DNA of 64,000 nucleotides from Microvelia longipes (lineage: Eukaryota > Arthropoda > Insecta > Hemiptera > Veliidae): contig JACMZG010001913.1 in assembly GCA_018340805.1 (NCBI GenBank), positions 23,049,110-23,113,109 on the forward strand. Direction: 5' to 3'. Under the pieces are notes generated by a model, which did not search any database, was not told the origin of the DNA, and saw only the letters and a program-made list of their open reading frames with translations. Positions 24,001-35,900 of the stretch are shown here, piece by piece. Every line of letters starts with the position of its first letter. Position 1 is the first letter of the stretch. The position numbers and the translations under genes are program-made.

Positions 24001-25660
24001 ATTTACTCACCTCGATGTTACACGAGAACAAGTTTAAAGCTGATAGGTTAAAAGCTGTAGCAAAAAACTTCCTTTGCTAAAAGATAAATCTGTTAGCACT
24101 CGAGGCTTGCCAATGTATTTTAACTCCTGAGGCTCTGCCAAAGAAGATATAATTTGACCGCGAAAAGGCTGTCAAGGTATATTATAAATTTTGTCTATAA
24201 AAAATGCATGCCTTGGGTCATATTTCTTGACATGAAAGTGAGATTTGTTGAGGTTTGTGAAATTTACGTCTAGTTTAATCTAGTAGAGACAAACAGTGTC
24301 ATGTATAGTTGGAAGTTTCAAGGTCAAACGGGTATTAAGGTTTTGTGCCATAAATAACAAAATATTTATGGCACAGCGATTAAAATTTATGTAGCTATTT
24401 ATACCAATTAAATTTTGAAACATGCTTCTTGAATTGTTTTTAATTTTGACTTGCATTAAATTTTAATTTAACGTTTAGAACGCTTATTAATGTGCATAAT
24501 GTAACCTTACTGTATAAAACATTATTAAAAAATACTCAATAAAAAATTAAATAAACTGGAAGACAGATAATCTATCAGAGCCAAAGGCTAACTAACCTTT
24601 CCGATGACCTTATTAGCATAATTTTCTTTAAAAAAAAACACTAAAAAAGGAATAATGGTTTATTGACTTTTAATAGATGAACTCAAAGGGACTGATAAAG
24701 TCATTCTCTCATTTTTCCCCTGGTTGAGAACAGAGGAAAGTGAAATTTCTATACAAGAGAAGGGTTCTAGTTCTCTCCAGCGAGCTAAAGAGTGGGTTTG
24801 TTCTCTCTACATAACCCTATCTGATGTCTCTCAAGAGGGGGGACTACGTAGGAGGAGAAGGCCTCTCTCCAGCTAGCTAGAGAGCAGGTCTCTGCTATCT
24901 AAACCAATCTGATACCTCTCTAAGTAAAAGTCATTCTCATCCTTTTTAAAGCCATCTAGGCATGCAAGGGTCACACACAAAGGATGTTTAGATGGAAGAT
25001 ACCATGATGTTTTACAACGGCAAAGATGAAACAATTTATTTAGAGTCCACTTACCGCTCTATGCTTAAAATATCCAAATGGGTTTATCACTAGTTCAAAA
25101 AAGATTAAAGGCTTGAAATACTTTATCCCCTTTTTAAACCCATTTTCACATGATTCTCAGTCAACGCTATTATATAAGCAAGAAGATAGGAACGGAGTGA
25201 TTAATAGTATGCGGATTGAGAACCATCCAGAGCCTGATTCTTAAACTCGACAAGTCATACGAATGGATAAAGGCTTAGGAGTGATAAAACTGATCGTCTA
25301 AATGGAAGACAAGAGTCCGCTTGAAATCCCACCGGAGCAATGAGGATGCAATTCATTGCTAAAATACTATAATTAGAAAAATAGTACTGATTTAAACAAT
25401 ACTTATTGAAATCAGTCTTATTGAAAATAAGACTGATTGAAACAATTATAAAAGACCGAATATACAATCATTCTTTTTCATATTTTTTTTGTTTTTATTG
25501 TTTGCCTATTACATTATTCTTGCTCTTACATGATCAATCGTGGTATTTGTGTTGCTGTTTTGTTTAGCAATAGCTAAACAAAGAAATGAACAAAAATAGA
25601 ACTTTAAAAATAAAAGAATAAATATAAACACATGGAAAAAATATTCTCGTAGCAAAATGA
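21100..25660. other. No secure gene
   Basis: Apart from the coding-like patch at 22.5 kb, the sequence is AT-rich. Two imperfect ~125-bp direct repeats lie at 24,690-24,930 (CTCTCCAGC(G/T)AGCTA ... CTGAT(G/A)(T/C)CTCTC). A C-run is at 21,184. Confidence 0.4.
22470..22610 (-). other. Coding-like minus-strand stretch, unassigned
   Basis: After AATTGGCAG on the minus strand the frame reads ADRENCYCFEYEAYNKNLGN, then TGLVGKKAAFQRIIAQLAAA, and remains open to about 22,470. It includes a GCGGCCGC-containing patch that is unusual for this AT-rich DNA. No good donor follows. It could be an exon, a domesticated piece or a transposon fragment. Confidence 0.25.
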
Positions 25661-25664
25661 ATAC

Positions 25665-26560
25665 CTCAGAATATTTCCTCATCACATCGGATTAGCTAGG
25701 CTCGTCCTCTCTACTTTGGACTCGCTTTGCTCGTCCTCAGAATACAAAAACCACCAAATTTAAACTTTAATACGTCTTTGGACCCACATCGCTTGTTCTA
25801 AAAATATAAAAACCACCAAATTTAAATGTTAACACGTCTTTGGAGCCGCATCGCTTAACTTCAGAACATAAAAACCACCAAATTTAAACTGTAACAAGTC
25901 TTTGGACCCGCATCGCTTGTCCTCAGATTCCACCAAATTTTAACTTTAACACGTCTTTGGACCCGCATCGCTTGTCCTCAGAAATAAAAACCACCAAATT
26001 TAAACTTTAACACGTCATTGTACCCGCATCGCTTGTCCTCAGAATATAAAAACTACCAAATTTAAACTTTAACACGTCTTTGGACACGCATTGCATGTCC
26101 TCAAGTACATAGAAGATACATACATTTCATTTCATCTAGATACTGACCTCACTCAATGCTGCTTTACTTGATGATCCCGTAGATACACTTGCTGTAATGA
26201 AACGAAACTCAGGATACGTATTTATTACGTTGATATTACAACCGTACCAAATTTTAAAACGTATATAACTCATTCGAGATCAATTGATCTTATAGTGATA
26301 ACGGGATGAAACTCGATACATAATTTTGTCTTGTATATGACCACGACTACATGCATGCCAAATCTCAAACTTTTCGACGAATGTTTCCACGTTTTATACA
26401 TTCTCTAAATTTTATAGTTCATAATTACGGGTTTATGAGGTTATAAAAATATTTTTCGAATAGTAGATCTAAATATTGATTTTCGACGTAAAGAGACACA
26501 ACAAGACATAAAGATTGAACTTTGTACCAAGTTTTAACTCTGGGTACTTCTTTGGATTAA
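25665..26560 (-). mobile_element. 5S-containing element with expanded tail
   Basis: Minus orientation. The 3' end is at 25,665-25,740, followed inward by about six tandem tail units (25,735-26,100), then a strongly decayed 5S remnant near 26,150 (AATGCTGCTTTACTTGATGA), then the body with ATGCATGCCAAATCTCAAAC. The 5' end is missing. Adjacent tail units differ by only a few bases. Confidence 0.6.
25735..26100 (-). repeat. Tandem array of about 60-bp tail units
   Basis: About six units on the plus strand of AAAAACCACCAAATTTAAAC, TTTAACACGTCTTTGGACC and CGCATCGCTTGTCCTCAGA. Other copies of the element have only one to three such units, so the array has expanded here. Confidence 0.75.
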
Positions 26561-27628
26561 ATGACCCCTTTTGATTTTGATTTAATATTCATAAATCAAA
26601 ACATAATAATTGAAACACTAAATTAATGACAAAAGTAAATAAGCACAAAAAACTAAAGGGCCGCCCAAGATGTAAGAAATATATAAAGTGATTCAATTCG
26701 ATGTAAACAAACCGAACGCATTCGAAAGGTTATAACCTATAAATACGCCTTATAAATTCTTTTAGCTCGGAGGTCAGCTAAAGAAGTATTGTTGAGTTAT
26801 GGCAGGAAATTTAAATAAAAAGAGTGGAAAATATCAAAAAAACACGACGTACCACAGTAAACGACGTAAGAACGTAAGCTTGTCGGTTAGGAACAGTGTT
26901 GCCAAAGAATTTTTTAAAGAAACAAAAAATATCGTTTTGAATTGCAAGTCTACATTTAGATTTTTACAAGTTTCAACTTTATTCGCGATTTAAAGAGATA
27001 GTTGTAAGGTTGGAAATGTTAATGGTGGGAAAACGAAAGGGTGATAAAAAAGTTTATCTTAGCATGAAGTTTTAATTCTTATAGAGAATTAAAACTAGAA
27101 AAAACTAGGCTGCCGGGTAAACACTATATAAAAGTGTTTTTTTCTGGTGGCTATAAAGTAGATACTTTACATAATTAAAAAATTTATAGGAATACGATTT
27201 TTACCGTCTGCGACAATTTCCTATTTTGTATGCATTATATTATTATTTTGTATCCTTCCAATTTGTATGCATTATATTATTTTTCATCTATTTATAGTTG
27301 TTTACTATTACTACATGCGAAAACATAGCGTATGCTGCACGACTGGAATTGATTTTTAACCTCATCTTCATTTACTGCCTCGTTTCGCTTGACAGTAAAT
27401 ATAGTCGCCACTGTAAAAAAACACCTTTATCACAGTCTTTTCCATAGTATACTATTTCTGTATTATTTGAATGAATGACCTTCTGCTGTAATATTTTTCT
27501 AAGCTTTAATTAACCTCAAGTTATATCACTATTTGGATTTGTTTACCTAATAATTCTGAGATCCTGTGAAGTAAAACTAAATTAATTAGTATTAATTAAA
27601 AGTCATTAAACTTTGATTCTGATTTAGT

Positions 27629-27749
27629 ATTAACTAAAAGTCATTAGTCATGATTGCCAAAGCTTTAGATAGTTCTAAAGCTTTGGCAATCATGACATTC
27701 TGAGGATGAGCGAAGCAAGTACGAACATGACTAATGACTTTTAGTTAAT
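27629..27749. repeat. Nested perfect hairpins
   Basis: Inner arms of 22 bp (TCATGATTGCCAAAGCTTTAGA, loop TAGT). Outer arms of 23-24 bp (TTAACTAAAAGTCATTAGTC and its mirror at 27,726-27,749) are separated from the inner one on the right by a tail unit of the 5S element. Confidence 0.85.
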
Positions 27750-27870
27750 ACGCATTCTGACAATCTTCGCATAAGCGAAGCGATTCCAAAGTAATAAAAT
27801 CCTAGACTATAAAACGAGTCCTAAGTTTTAATTAAAAGCACTGAGGTACCCTGCGCCAGATTATTTAGGA
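27690..27870 (+). mobile_element. Tail fragment of the 5S-containing element
   Basis: ATTCTGAGGATGAGCGAAGC and CATAAGCGAAGCGATTCCAA units followed by a 3' end AGCACTGAGGTACCCTGCGCC. It is interleaved with the nested hairpin at 27,629-27,749, which appears to be split by it. Confidence 0.5.
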
Positions 27871-28216
27871 ATTATTTTAATTTTTATTTTCAGTGAAAGC
27901 TGTCTTTTTCAAGTGCTTATAATAATGATTTTTTAAAAAAGAAATGTCTCTTGTTATTTAAAAAATTCCAAATCGTAATTTAAAGATTATTAAAATATCA
28001 TCTTACCTTGTAATTAATTTTAATAAAGGGACGAAAATGAAATATCTATCATACAGAATCTTTTTATATAAGTTTTCGTTTCTTAATTTCTCCTGATAAA
28101 ATAATTACATTCCCTTATAATTAACCTCATTAAGTGAAAAAAAATTAAAACGTCATTTATTTCGTTTATTAAAAAGAAATAACCATCGTTCCCAAATTAA
28201 ACTTAATTTTAAACAA

Positions 28217-28330
28217 TTTTTACTTTTCCTCATTTATAACGTAGATATATTGGCAAATTATTCTGTCTGTACTGACAAAACGAAAGATCTCAATAAGTGG
28301 TCTACCTATTAGGGGTTTGAGCGAGTTATA

Positions 28331-28380
<50 letters not shown>

Positions 28381-28910
28381 GTGAAGTCAGTTGACTTGGT
28401 AACCGTCGATATAAGTGTGTATAAGTTTATATAAGTTGTTGATTGCTCACCGTTGTTAGCAATCAGAAAAATTAGTAAAAACTAGAAAAGAGGTTATAGG
28501 ACTGAAACGGAACTGAATTATGTGTTTAACCTCCTGAGAAGTTTTTACCAAGTTATCTGTTTGAATGTGTGTTATCATCCTGACTCCAGTGTTAATTCCA
28601 AAATTAACACACAAATTGATCTTACAGTCGTGCTATTAAAAAAATATTTTTATAACATCATTATCCGTCATTATAACTCAAAGAAAATTTTAAAAATTCA
28701 CAAAACTCGGAAAAATGGTACTATCTATTCGAAATGTTCAGTCGATTTAGACATTAGTACGTCTGTATCCATTTATATAATTAACGGGTACTCACAGAAT
28801 CATTTTAATACGGCTAATGTAGCCTGTTTTTGTTAGATCAAAGCTGAACAGCATCGAGAGCATCTGTTTTATTGGTGGATAGGTAACTACCAACCAATAA
28901 AAGTATTTAA
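28217..28910 (+). mobile_element. 5S-containing element with (CT)n insertion
   Basis: The 5' end TTTTACTTTTCCTCATTTAT is at 28,217. A (TC)n microsatellite at 28,332-28,377 interrupts the body. A decayed 5S core lies at about 28,840-28,900 (AAGCTGAACAGCATCGAGAG, then GGTGGATAGGTAACTACC). The tail is missing. A 104-codon open frame (28,522-28,836) falls inside and is not a gene. Confidence 0.5.
28332..28377. repeat. (TC)n microsatellite
   Basis: About 23 uninterrupted TC units inside a 5S-element copy. Confidence 0.95.
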
Positions 28911-29626
28911 ATAGAGAATGAATTCGTATGCACATTTTTTGACCCGGGAGCGACTTGATCTATGTGTTTTGAGAACATATTCTAGTTCGGACTCTATCGA
29001 TAGGTTTTAGGGAATAAATCAGGATGTCCCCTTTGTTGCCATATTCATAAAAATTTTATATACCACCATTCAGTTCCAATGAGGCTTGCCACCAAAACAG
29101 GTGTCAGTTTGCGAAGTCATAAATTCTAGAGTATGACTTTAAAAGAAGGGTAAAATTATTATGAATAAAAAAAATTGGTTAATCGAAAAGTTTATAATAA
29201 ACAAACATTCCAAAGTTAAAACATAAATAAATAACATAATATAAATATAATATCTATACTTCACCCATTATAACTAGGCACCTCATATGTATCTATATGA
29301 AAATAATAAATGACTTCAACACATAATTAAATTAAAAGTAAATACATGTTTTTTATTAGACTTAAGAGCCATAAACTTAATATTTATAGATAAATTCGAG
29401 GAGCCCAGCTATAAAAGACAGAGTATAGTAAGTTCCTTTAGATTCCAACGGTTGAATTGGATCGGAAACGTATGGCAAAATTACTGAAAGAAACAGATCA
29501 TGACCGAATAAGCTTATTTTGACTGTAACAGCCAGATTGCCTATTTGATTATTAACTTAATAGTTATTAATTAAGTATGTAAGTACTTTAAATTATGTAT
29601 AAGCATATTTGTCAATCATGAGTCGA

Positions 29627-29965
29627 CTAATAAACTGCGTAGGCTTCCGCGGTTTTATTCAGGTCTTCCGGTGATAACCACGTCAATGTAGATGAAGACG
29701 ACGCTTTGCTTTCACTGTGGGAGGCATCTGCATGGATGTTGGACAACATAGATTTTTATCTATGTTGTCCAACATTCATGCATATGCCTCCCATGTATTT
29801 TTATACGTTGATCTATCAAACTGAACTGTTTAGTTTTGTAGAGCATTGTGTTTTCATCCATAATATCCTACTTCCCTGAAGATGCCTCCCACAGTGGAAG
29901 CGAAGCGTCAGATTCGTCAGCTACATTGACACGGTTACCACTGGAAGGCCTAAATTTTCATGATT
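29627..29965. repeat. Inverted repeat carrying two diverged copies of F-box exon-1 sequence
   Basis: Right arm, plus strand (29,835-29,950), reads VFSSIISYFPEDASHSGSEA and then SDSSATLTRLPLEG, matching exon 1 (VFSSMTSYISEDASRSESEA, SDSSSTLTPSPPED). Left arm, minus strand (about 29,725 down to 29,627), reads DASHSESKASSSSTLTWLSP and EDLNKTAEAYAV. The distal ends (TTCCGCGGTTTTATTCAGG) match the distal end of the 51.6-kb arm, so this is a repeat family. A small perfect hairpin (about 29,737-29,774, TGTTGGACAACATAGAT arms) sits near the middle. Confidence 0.75.
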
Positions 29966-30384
29966 CAAACATTATACCCCAAAATAACCTAATTAATATC
30001 AACTGTTAATAATAATTATGTAATAATACATAGGCTAGGCAGATATGATATAGAGTAAAGTACGAACTATTCCTAAAGTAACTATAAATGTAAGTCCAAC
30101 AGACATAATTAGAGGCTCCTCTGAAATGTCTTTACATTCTAATAAATTAATAATTCTAATAATAATTCAATTCTAACAATTGAATATATAAATTAAAGAT
30201 GTTGAAGAGGAAACACTGCTAGTTAATAGGAACAAGCAACCCACTAAAATTAAAATCATGTAATAGCCTAAAAATATCGTCACAGTCTCTAGGATGTTTT
30301 AAATAATTTTATAAAGTCATCGTTTAAAGTGGTCATGGATACCCAAGATGATGGATACCATTCTTTCAATTCATGGTCAATTCC

Positions 30385-30510
30385 AAAAATTGAAAGACTC
30401 AACATCTCACCACTGTCACTGTAGATGGCATTATTGCCGAAAGCCGGCTCTGCAAAATAAAGTTAAAATTTAGTGGAAAGACGTTGTTGGTGTTGATATT
30501 ATTGGAGAAA
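30385..30510. mobile_element. One-armed relative of the 44.7-kb element
   Basis: AAAATTGAAAGACTCAACATC, CACTGTAGATGGCATTAT, GAAAGCCGGCTCTGC and GTTGTTGGTGTTGATATT follow in the same order as in the right half of 44,740-44,869. Confidence 0.6.
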
Positions 30511-30607
30511 ATTCCACTGCGCTTACTGAAGTTATGATTTAACTAATTTTAATTTTTTAAAATAATAATATTTATTTGTTAATACTTGTGTGTGTCTTCA
30601 TAATACT

Positions 30608-31808
30608 AGATGAGAATTAGTTTAGGGCACAAAAGAGACAACATTTCATTATATTAAATAAACTATACTTCACTATGTTTTAGAATGAGCATAAATGGAG
30701 TCCATCGTAATAGAACGAAAGAATAAAAAGTCTCCACAGTTAAAGATTTTATTAAAAGTAAAGCAGAGTGCTTTCGACCTAACAAGAGGTCATCATCAGT
30801 GCCTGTTAACCAATAAGACAAAAAATGTCAAAACAAAACCTTTACATAAAATTACAAATTATGCCAAAGAAAACAGATAAATTACAGAAATGTAGTGATA
30901 AATAAAATATAAATAAATAAAATATAAATATATCACCGTTGAGCAGATATTTAAGTGTTGGAAAGATTAGTTTTATACATAAAACAAAGTCAGGAAGGTT
31001 TGAGTAGGCTTGTAGCAAGACACATACTGGTGGATGCAGAGTGCGGCGCTCGCAGCAGCGCATTGATAAGCGGCGTTCTCTCCCCTCTCTCGTTTAAATT
31101 AAGATTACCAACACTTTCCTGACTTCTAAAAGTTTTCCAAAAATTTCAACTTACTACCTTTATCACCGTAATGTACTATGCAAGCTTTATGCGGCACGTT
31201 CACGTGGATCTCTTTGACAAGGTGTACGTAGAACATGCTCTGTTAAAAAATTAAGCGCTCTGCTTTACTTTTAATAAAATCTTTAACTGTGGAGAGACTT
31301 TTTATTCATTCGTTCTATACTTCACTACTTACACGTAGCATATTCATGTTCAATTAACCTTATTCAAGGTTCAAGGTTCAAGGGGGGTCAGGCTATTCAC
31401 ATCGACGGTGTTTAAGCCTGTCTTGTAATTTTGAGACCGAGTCACTGATACCGAGTTATTGTTTTAATCTTGTTGCTATGAAGTTTAGAGTTCTTTATCT
31501 AATTTAGATTCACAGATGAAGTTCCAAAGGTTGTCTAGAGTTATTGGGTTATCTTGTAAAACTTCTCTGATGTCTGAAGGAAGGTTATGTTTCCTCCGGA
31601 GGTTGCCGTACTGATTACAGTCTTCTAGGATATGTCTGACGGTTAGAGGCATTATGCATTATTCATGCATTCATGCGCTTTTCTTCACACTCTTCTTTTC
31701 TAGTCTACTACTAAACTACTAGAAACTTCACTTCTTCTTTTCTTTCTTCTTTTTCTAGTCTACTACTAAAACTGAATAAAGTCTCTTCTATGCCCTAAAC
31801 TAATTCTC
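30608..31808. mobile_element. 1.2-kb element with nested inverted repeats
   Basis: Outer ends: AGATGAGAATTAGTTTAGGG at 30,608 and its inverted match at 31,778-31,808 (GCCCTAAACTAATTCTCAT). Inner arms: about 60 bp at 30,712-30,775 (AAAAAGTCTCCACAGTTAAA ...) match 31,252-31,315 in inverted order. The interior holds the retrotransposon tail at 31.5 kb, so it is composite. A lone copy of the outer end lies at about 16,662-16,690, and a short palindromic version at 33,733-33,770. Confidence 0.6.
31485..31660 (-). mobile_element. 3' coding remnant of a non-LTR retrotransposon
   Basis: A minus-strand frame reads PLTVRHILEDCNQYGNLRRK, then HNLPSDIREVLQDNPITLDN and LWNFICESKLDKEL before TAA. The 'LTVxHIL..C' with a following short Leu/Trp-rich tail is the familiar C-terminus of non-LTR reverse-transcriptase proteins that carry RNase H. 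A stop sits just upstream, so only about 55 codons survive. It lies inside the inverted-repeat element at 30.6-31.8 kb. Confidence 0.6.
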
Positions 31809-32780
31809 ATTCAAAACTTATTTGATTATTATATATTTTTAATATTTTATTTTATTCTTTGTATGTTTCTAGCTGTATCGAGTAAGAAAATATATTATTT
31901 AGGTTTAGCATGATTGTTTGGGACTATAAGCGGTCATGGATACCCAAGATGATGATGTCGGACTATTGTGACATTGTGACCATAATGACATAATTTATTT
32001 CATAGTTTTGGTCATTTGATTGCTCGTAAAAAATAGCTAGTGGAGAAATGCTACAGGCTCATTCAGAGCCCACACTTTTCATAGGAATAAGCCAAGGATA
32101 TTGAATAAGTGGGACGCATTATGGAACTTTTCTGACCACTTGGACATTGTATGAGATAGAGAAACTTACCTTCCCACGGATATAGTAAAAAAGACGCGGA
32201 ACGAAGGTTATGTAACAATGAATGATAAGTTGAGTTTGCTCCTCAACTTTCATCTTTGCTTGTTAGTTGCGATTTATAGGTTACCTTTGGTGCTTGTTAA
32301 GTCAATTAAAATGAAACCGTTTTAAATTAAAAGATTTTTCTTTTCACTATTTGTTTATAACCTTATCAATAAGCAAAAAAAAACTGGAAACCATAAAAAG
32401 GTAAGTTTGCCTCTAAATTTAGAACCTGCGCAGTTAATGTAATGATTGAAAGGATGCGTAGTTCGTATTAAGCATGCAGTTTTTGACATGAGTTTTGTGA
32501 TGGATTCTTCTCTATTTCTTTGTTTTTAACATGTGTTTGTTATGGATTCAATTCAAATCTTTCATAATATAGAATATAGAACTTAATCAGCCAGAGTTCT
32601 ATATTAAGTGTTGATGGCATTTTCCAAATTTTGATAAATTGATTTCCTGGGTGGCAAACCAAGCCCACATTTTCATATCAGGCCAAACTCATTAGTTCAT
32701 CGACACTATTTTTCCACACTGACAACTGATTTTAACCGTGTGTCATAATATAACAAAAGTTGTGAATATAAAAATATGAA

Positions 32781-32916
32781 TTAATTGAATATCAAATCCG
32801 TGTAGTTCTGTAGTAAATAGTAAAGAGATATTCTGCAGGAAGTTGTTGTTCTGACTACAGTCATTCTGTCAGCTCGCTCGAAGTTGGCTTTTACAATTTC
32901 ATAGTATCTACCATCA
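32781..32916 (-). CDS. F-box/LRR gene exon 11, C-terminus and stop
   Basis: Located by looking for the expected family C-terminus. Acceptor GGTTGTAG, then SDGRYYEIVKANFERADR, TVVRTTTSCRI and NYTDLIFN before TAA. It is 136 bp and in phase with exon 10 over a 1.35-kb intron that carries the 33.15-kb satellite. About 40 bases 3' of the stop the minus strand enters a repeat motif shared with 23.8 kb and 63.9 kb. I see no clear AATAAA close by. Confidence 0.93.
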
Positions 32917-35900
32917 CTACAACCAAAAAAATCACATTAATTAGAGGCATAAATAAAAAATGGCAAAAAAGACAACTGCAAACATTTGTGCATTCATTCA
33001 CTCCCATTGTAAGGGGTAACTAAAATAAGCTCTTAATTAGCTCCCAGAGCTCCACGGTTTTACGTTTTAGAATGATAATAAACTTATTTCCCTCAATGGA
33101 AGGTAGACTTTAAACCATTACAACTGGTAGACTTTATATTTTTATATCCTGACGCCATCTAGAGGCTAACATAGGTGTGGTTGTGGCCATCTAGAGGCTA
33201 ACAAAGGTGTGTTTGACGCCATATAGATGCTAATATAGATGTGGTTGAGGACATTTAGAGGCTAACAAAGGTGTAGTTGACGCTATCTAGAGTCTAACAT
33301 AAGTGTGGTTGACGCCATCTAGAGGGTAACGTAGTTGTGGTTGAGACCATCTAGAGGCTAACATAGATGTAGTTGAGGCCATCTAAAGACTAACATAGGT
33401 GTGGATAAAGGCTAACATTTTAATTCGCCGGGTTGCATTAATCCAAAATTTAATTAGTTCTTCCTGTCATAGGACATACTTTGTGTGAAATTTAATTGAA
33501 TTTAAAATCAGCGGTTTGGGCTGTAACGAGTTAACAATCAACGTGCACACCTATACAATTATGCAGATATCAATACATCTCCATCTGAGGGTACTGGAAC
33601 TAACTGAAATTTTTTGACACCCAAATTTTTGGGTGTCGGTAATACTTTCTCTCGAGGTAGGAAAGAAAAAAAAATATAAAATTAAACAACTAATTTCAAT
33701 TATTAATACTAGAGTATATCTCCATAATACTAGATAAGAATCAGTTTATTCCTCTGTTGCTTAAACTGATTCTCAACTAATTTCAAATTCTATAAAACCA
33801 GTGATATGCATGGAAAGGGTCTGTAAGGTATTTTGCGAAATTGAAATAATTTTAGTTTAAAAGAGTAACAGAAACCAAATACTGAAAAAAAAAACAATTC
33901 GATCGGCTTATAACAGGAAGCTGAACCCGAAAAATAGTTATTGCTGATTGGCTGCGAGGTAGTAGAGCTTAAGAATAGAAATATAAGTACCTAGAAAGAA
34001 CTATTGGGACTAGATTCAACTAGTCAATGACTCCACTTCTAGATTTAATTCTTTTTCATGATCTCGCTTCACTGTCATAACTATATTTCAACTGATGATG
34101 GCACCTTAGAACACTTTGGAACCGTACCACTAGTATATTTAGTGTTTTAATAACACTATTATTCATATAATAGTGTTTTACTATTATATAAATATACATA
34201 TAAAATAATACTATTATATTGAATAATTATACATATAATGATTCAATATAATATGCATTTTGACTTACCTGAGGCAAAGGTTTTTAAGTTTAAAGCACTT
34301 AACTCGAAGGATATCAATTGCTTTTTGACTTTTGTCAGAAAATCTTAAATTTTCAGGATCCCATCTTAATTCTAATCTCTCGACATTAGGACAGTTAGTA
34401 GCTATTGAATCCATCAGTTGATCTACAAGGATGTTACCACCTAGTCTGTCAACCGTCCCCATAACCAAGATTCTGTGAAATGAAAACAATATTTTAGAAC
34501 TCATAATTAAAGGTAATGGATGGAATATAATTATAGTATTAAACAAGGTTATACATAGTTGAAAGCGTGGGAAAATATGATTGTGGATCATAAAAAGCAC
34601 TTTGAAACATACCATGCATTTCTAGGTTTTCTAATCACAGTTATCACTAGGTGCCTGTTGCCTGTGACCACTAGTTATCATTAAATTCCTGCGTGTATAA
34701 AGTTTAACAGACTTTCTATAGAACAAAGTATACGAAGTCTATAAGACTCGTGAGTCTTTCAGTAGATTGCGGTTTCCAAAAATATTCATGAGTTCTTTAA
34801 CTTCTTCCTCATTGCGGTTTCCGGAGGTTTGATTTTTGAAACGTTTTCGTGAGGAAAGACAACGTCGTGATGACTTTACTTTAAAACTTAATATTGTAAT
34901 TAAGTGCACAATGTTCATCTCACAGGGATTAAGATGGTATTGTCAAAGACAAGAAGACTATATAATTGTGCGAGAGACACCTAGGAAATGTAACAAGCAA
35001 AATGCAATGCTACATCTGGGAACTGTTCCTTCAGGCTCTGTCGGCGCCCTGATGAGTTAGACGTAACGAAACAGACTGGGACATGACATTATGTCGAGCC
35101 ATCAATGATGACGAATGTCGAATGATGGAACAGTTCTCAGATGTAGCATTGCATTTTGCTTGTTACATTTCCTAGGTGTCTCTCGCACAATTATATTGTG
35201 TCAACTATTCATGTTTTGCAAACTCGGTAGTATCAAATGATATAGATTATACGGGCGTTGAAAGTATTTCATTCACTGGAAAAAGTATATAGATAACACC
35301 ATGTAATTTACTGAACATGATATTCCCTACACTACAAGTGATCCGGAATTCCGGTTGATTTTAGAATTCTAAAATTCTCTATTTAGATAGCCAAGTTTCA
35401 TTTCATGCATATTAAAATCGGCTTCTTTCGATCCCAAAGTGGCTAGTAAAGTTCATATTCCTAGCCGCTTTGATGTATATTTTTATGTCAAACTTACAAT
35501 TGCACTTTAGTGGAAACTCACACAAACAGATTTATTATACCATATACTTGTACCATGAACTTACTGAATGGACTTAAGCAGAGGCAATATAGGCATCCAT
35601 AACTGATCTGTTATATGAACCATACCACTAAGAGCCAATCCTTGTAACTGATGACCATGTCTATGTAAGAATTTTAATAATGCTTCATCAGACAGGTTGT
35701 CAGACGAATCTAAGTCTAATGCTACCAGACTCTTGGTATTTCCTATTTCAGCCCAAGCTTTTAATACCTGCAAAAGTTGATTTGTCTTATTACGAACATA
35801 AATCTGATACCAAAGGATTCAGGTGAAATTTCTCTAACATATTATGATCTATTGTATCATAAGAGTAGCTAAACGATTATAATAATTCATTCCTAAAACC

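Noticed and set aside
26799..26993. 64-codon plus-strand frame MAGNLNKKSGKYQKNTTYHS
   Set aside because: Lys/Asn-rich, explained by AT-rich composition; no splice sites or known motif.
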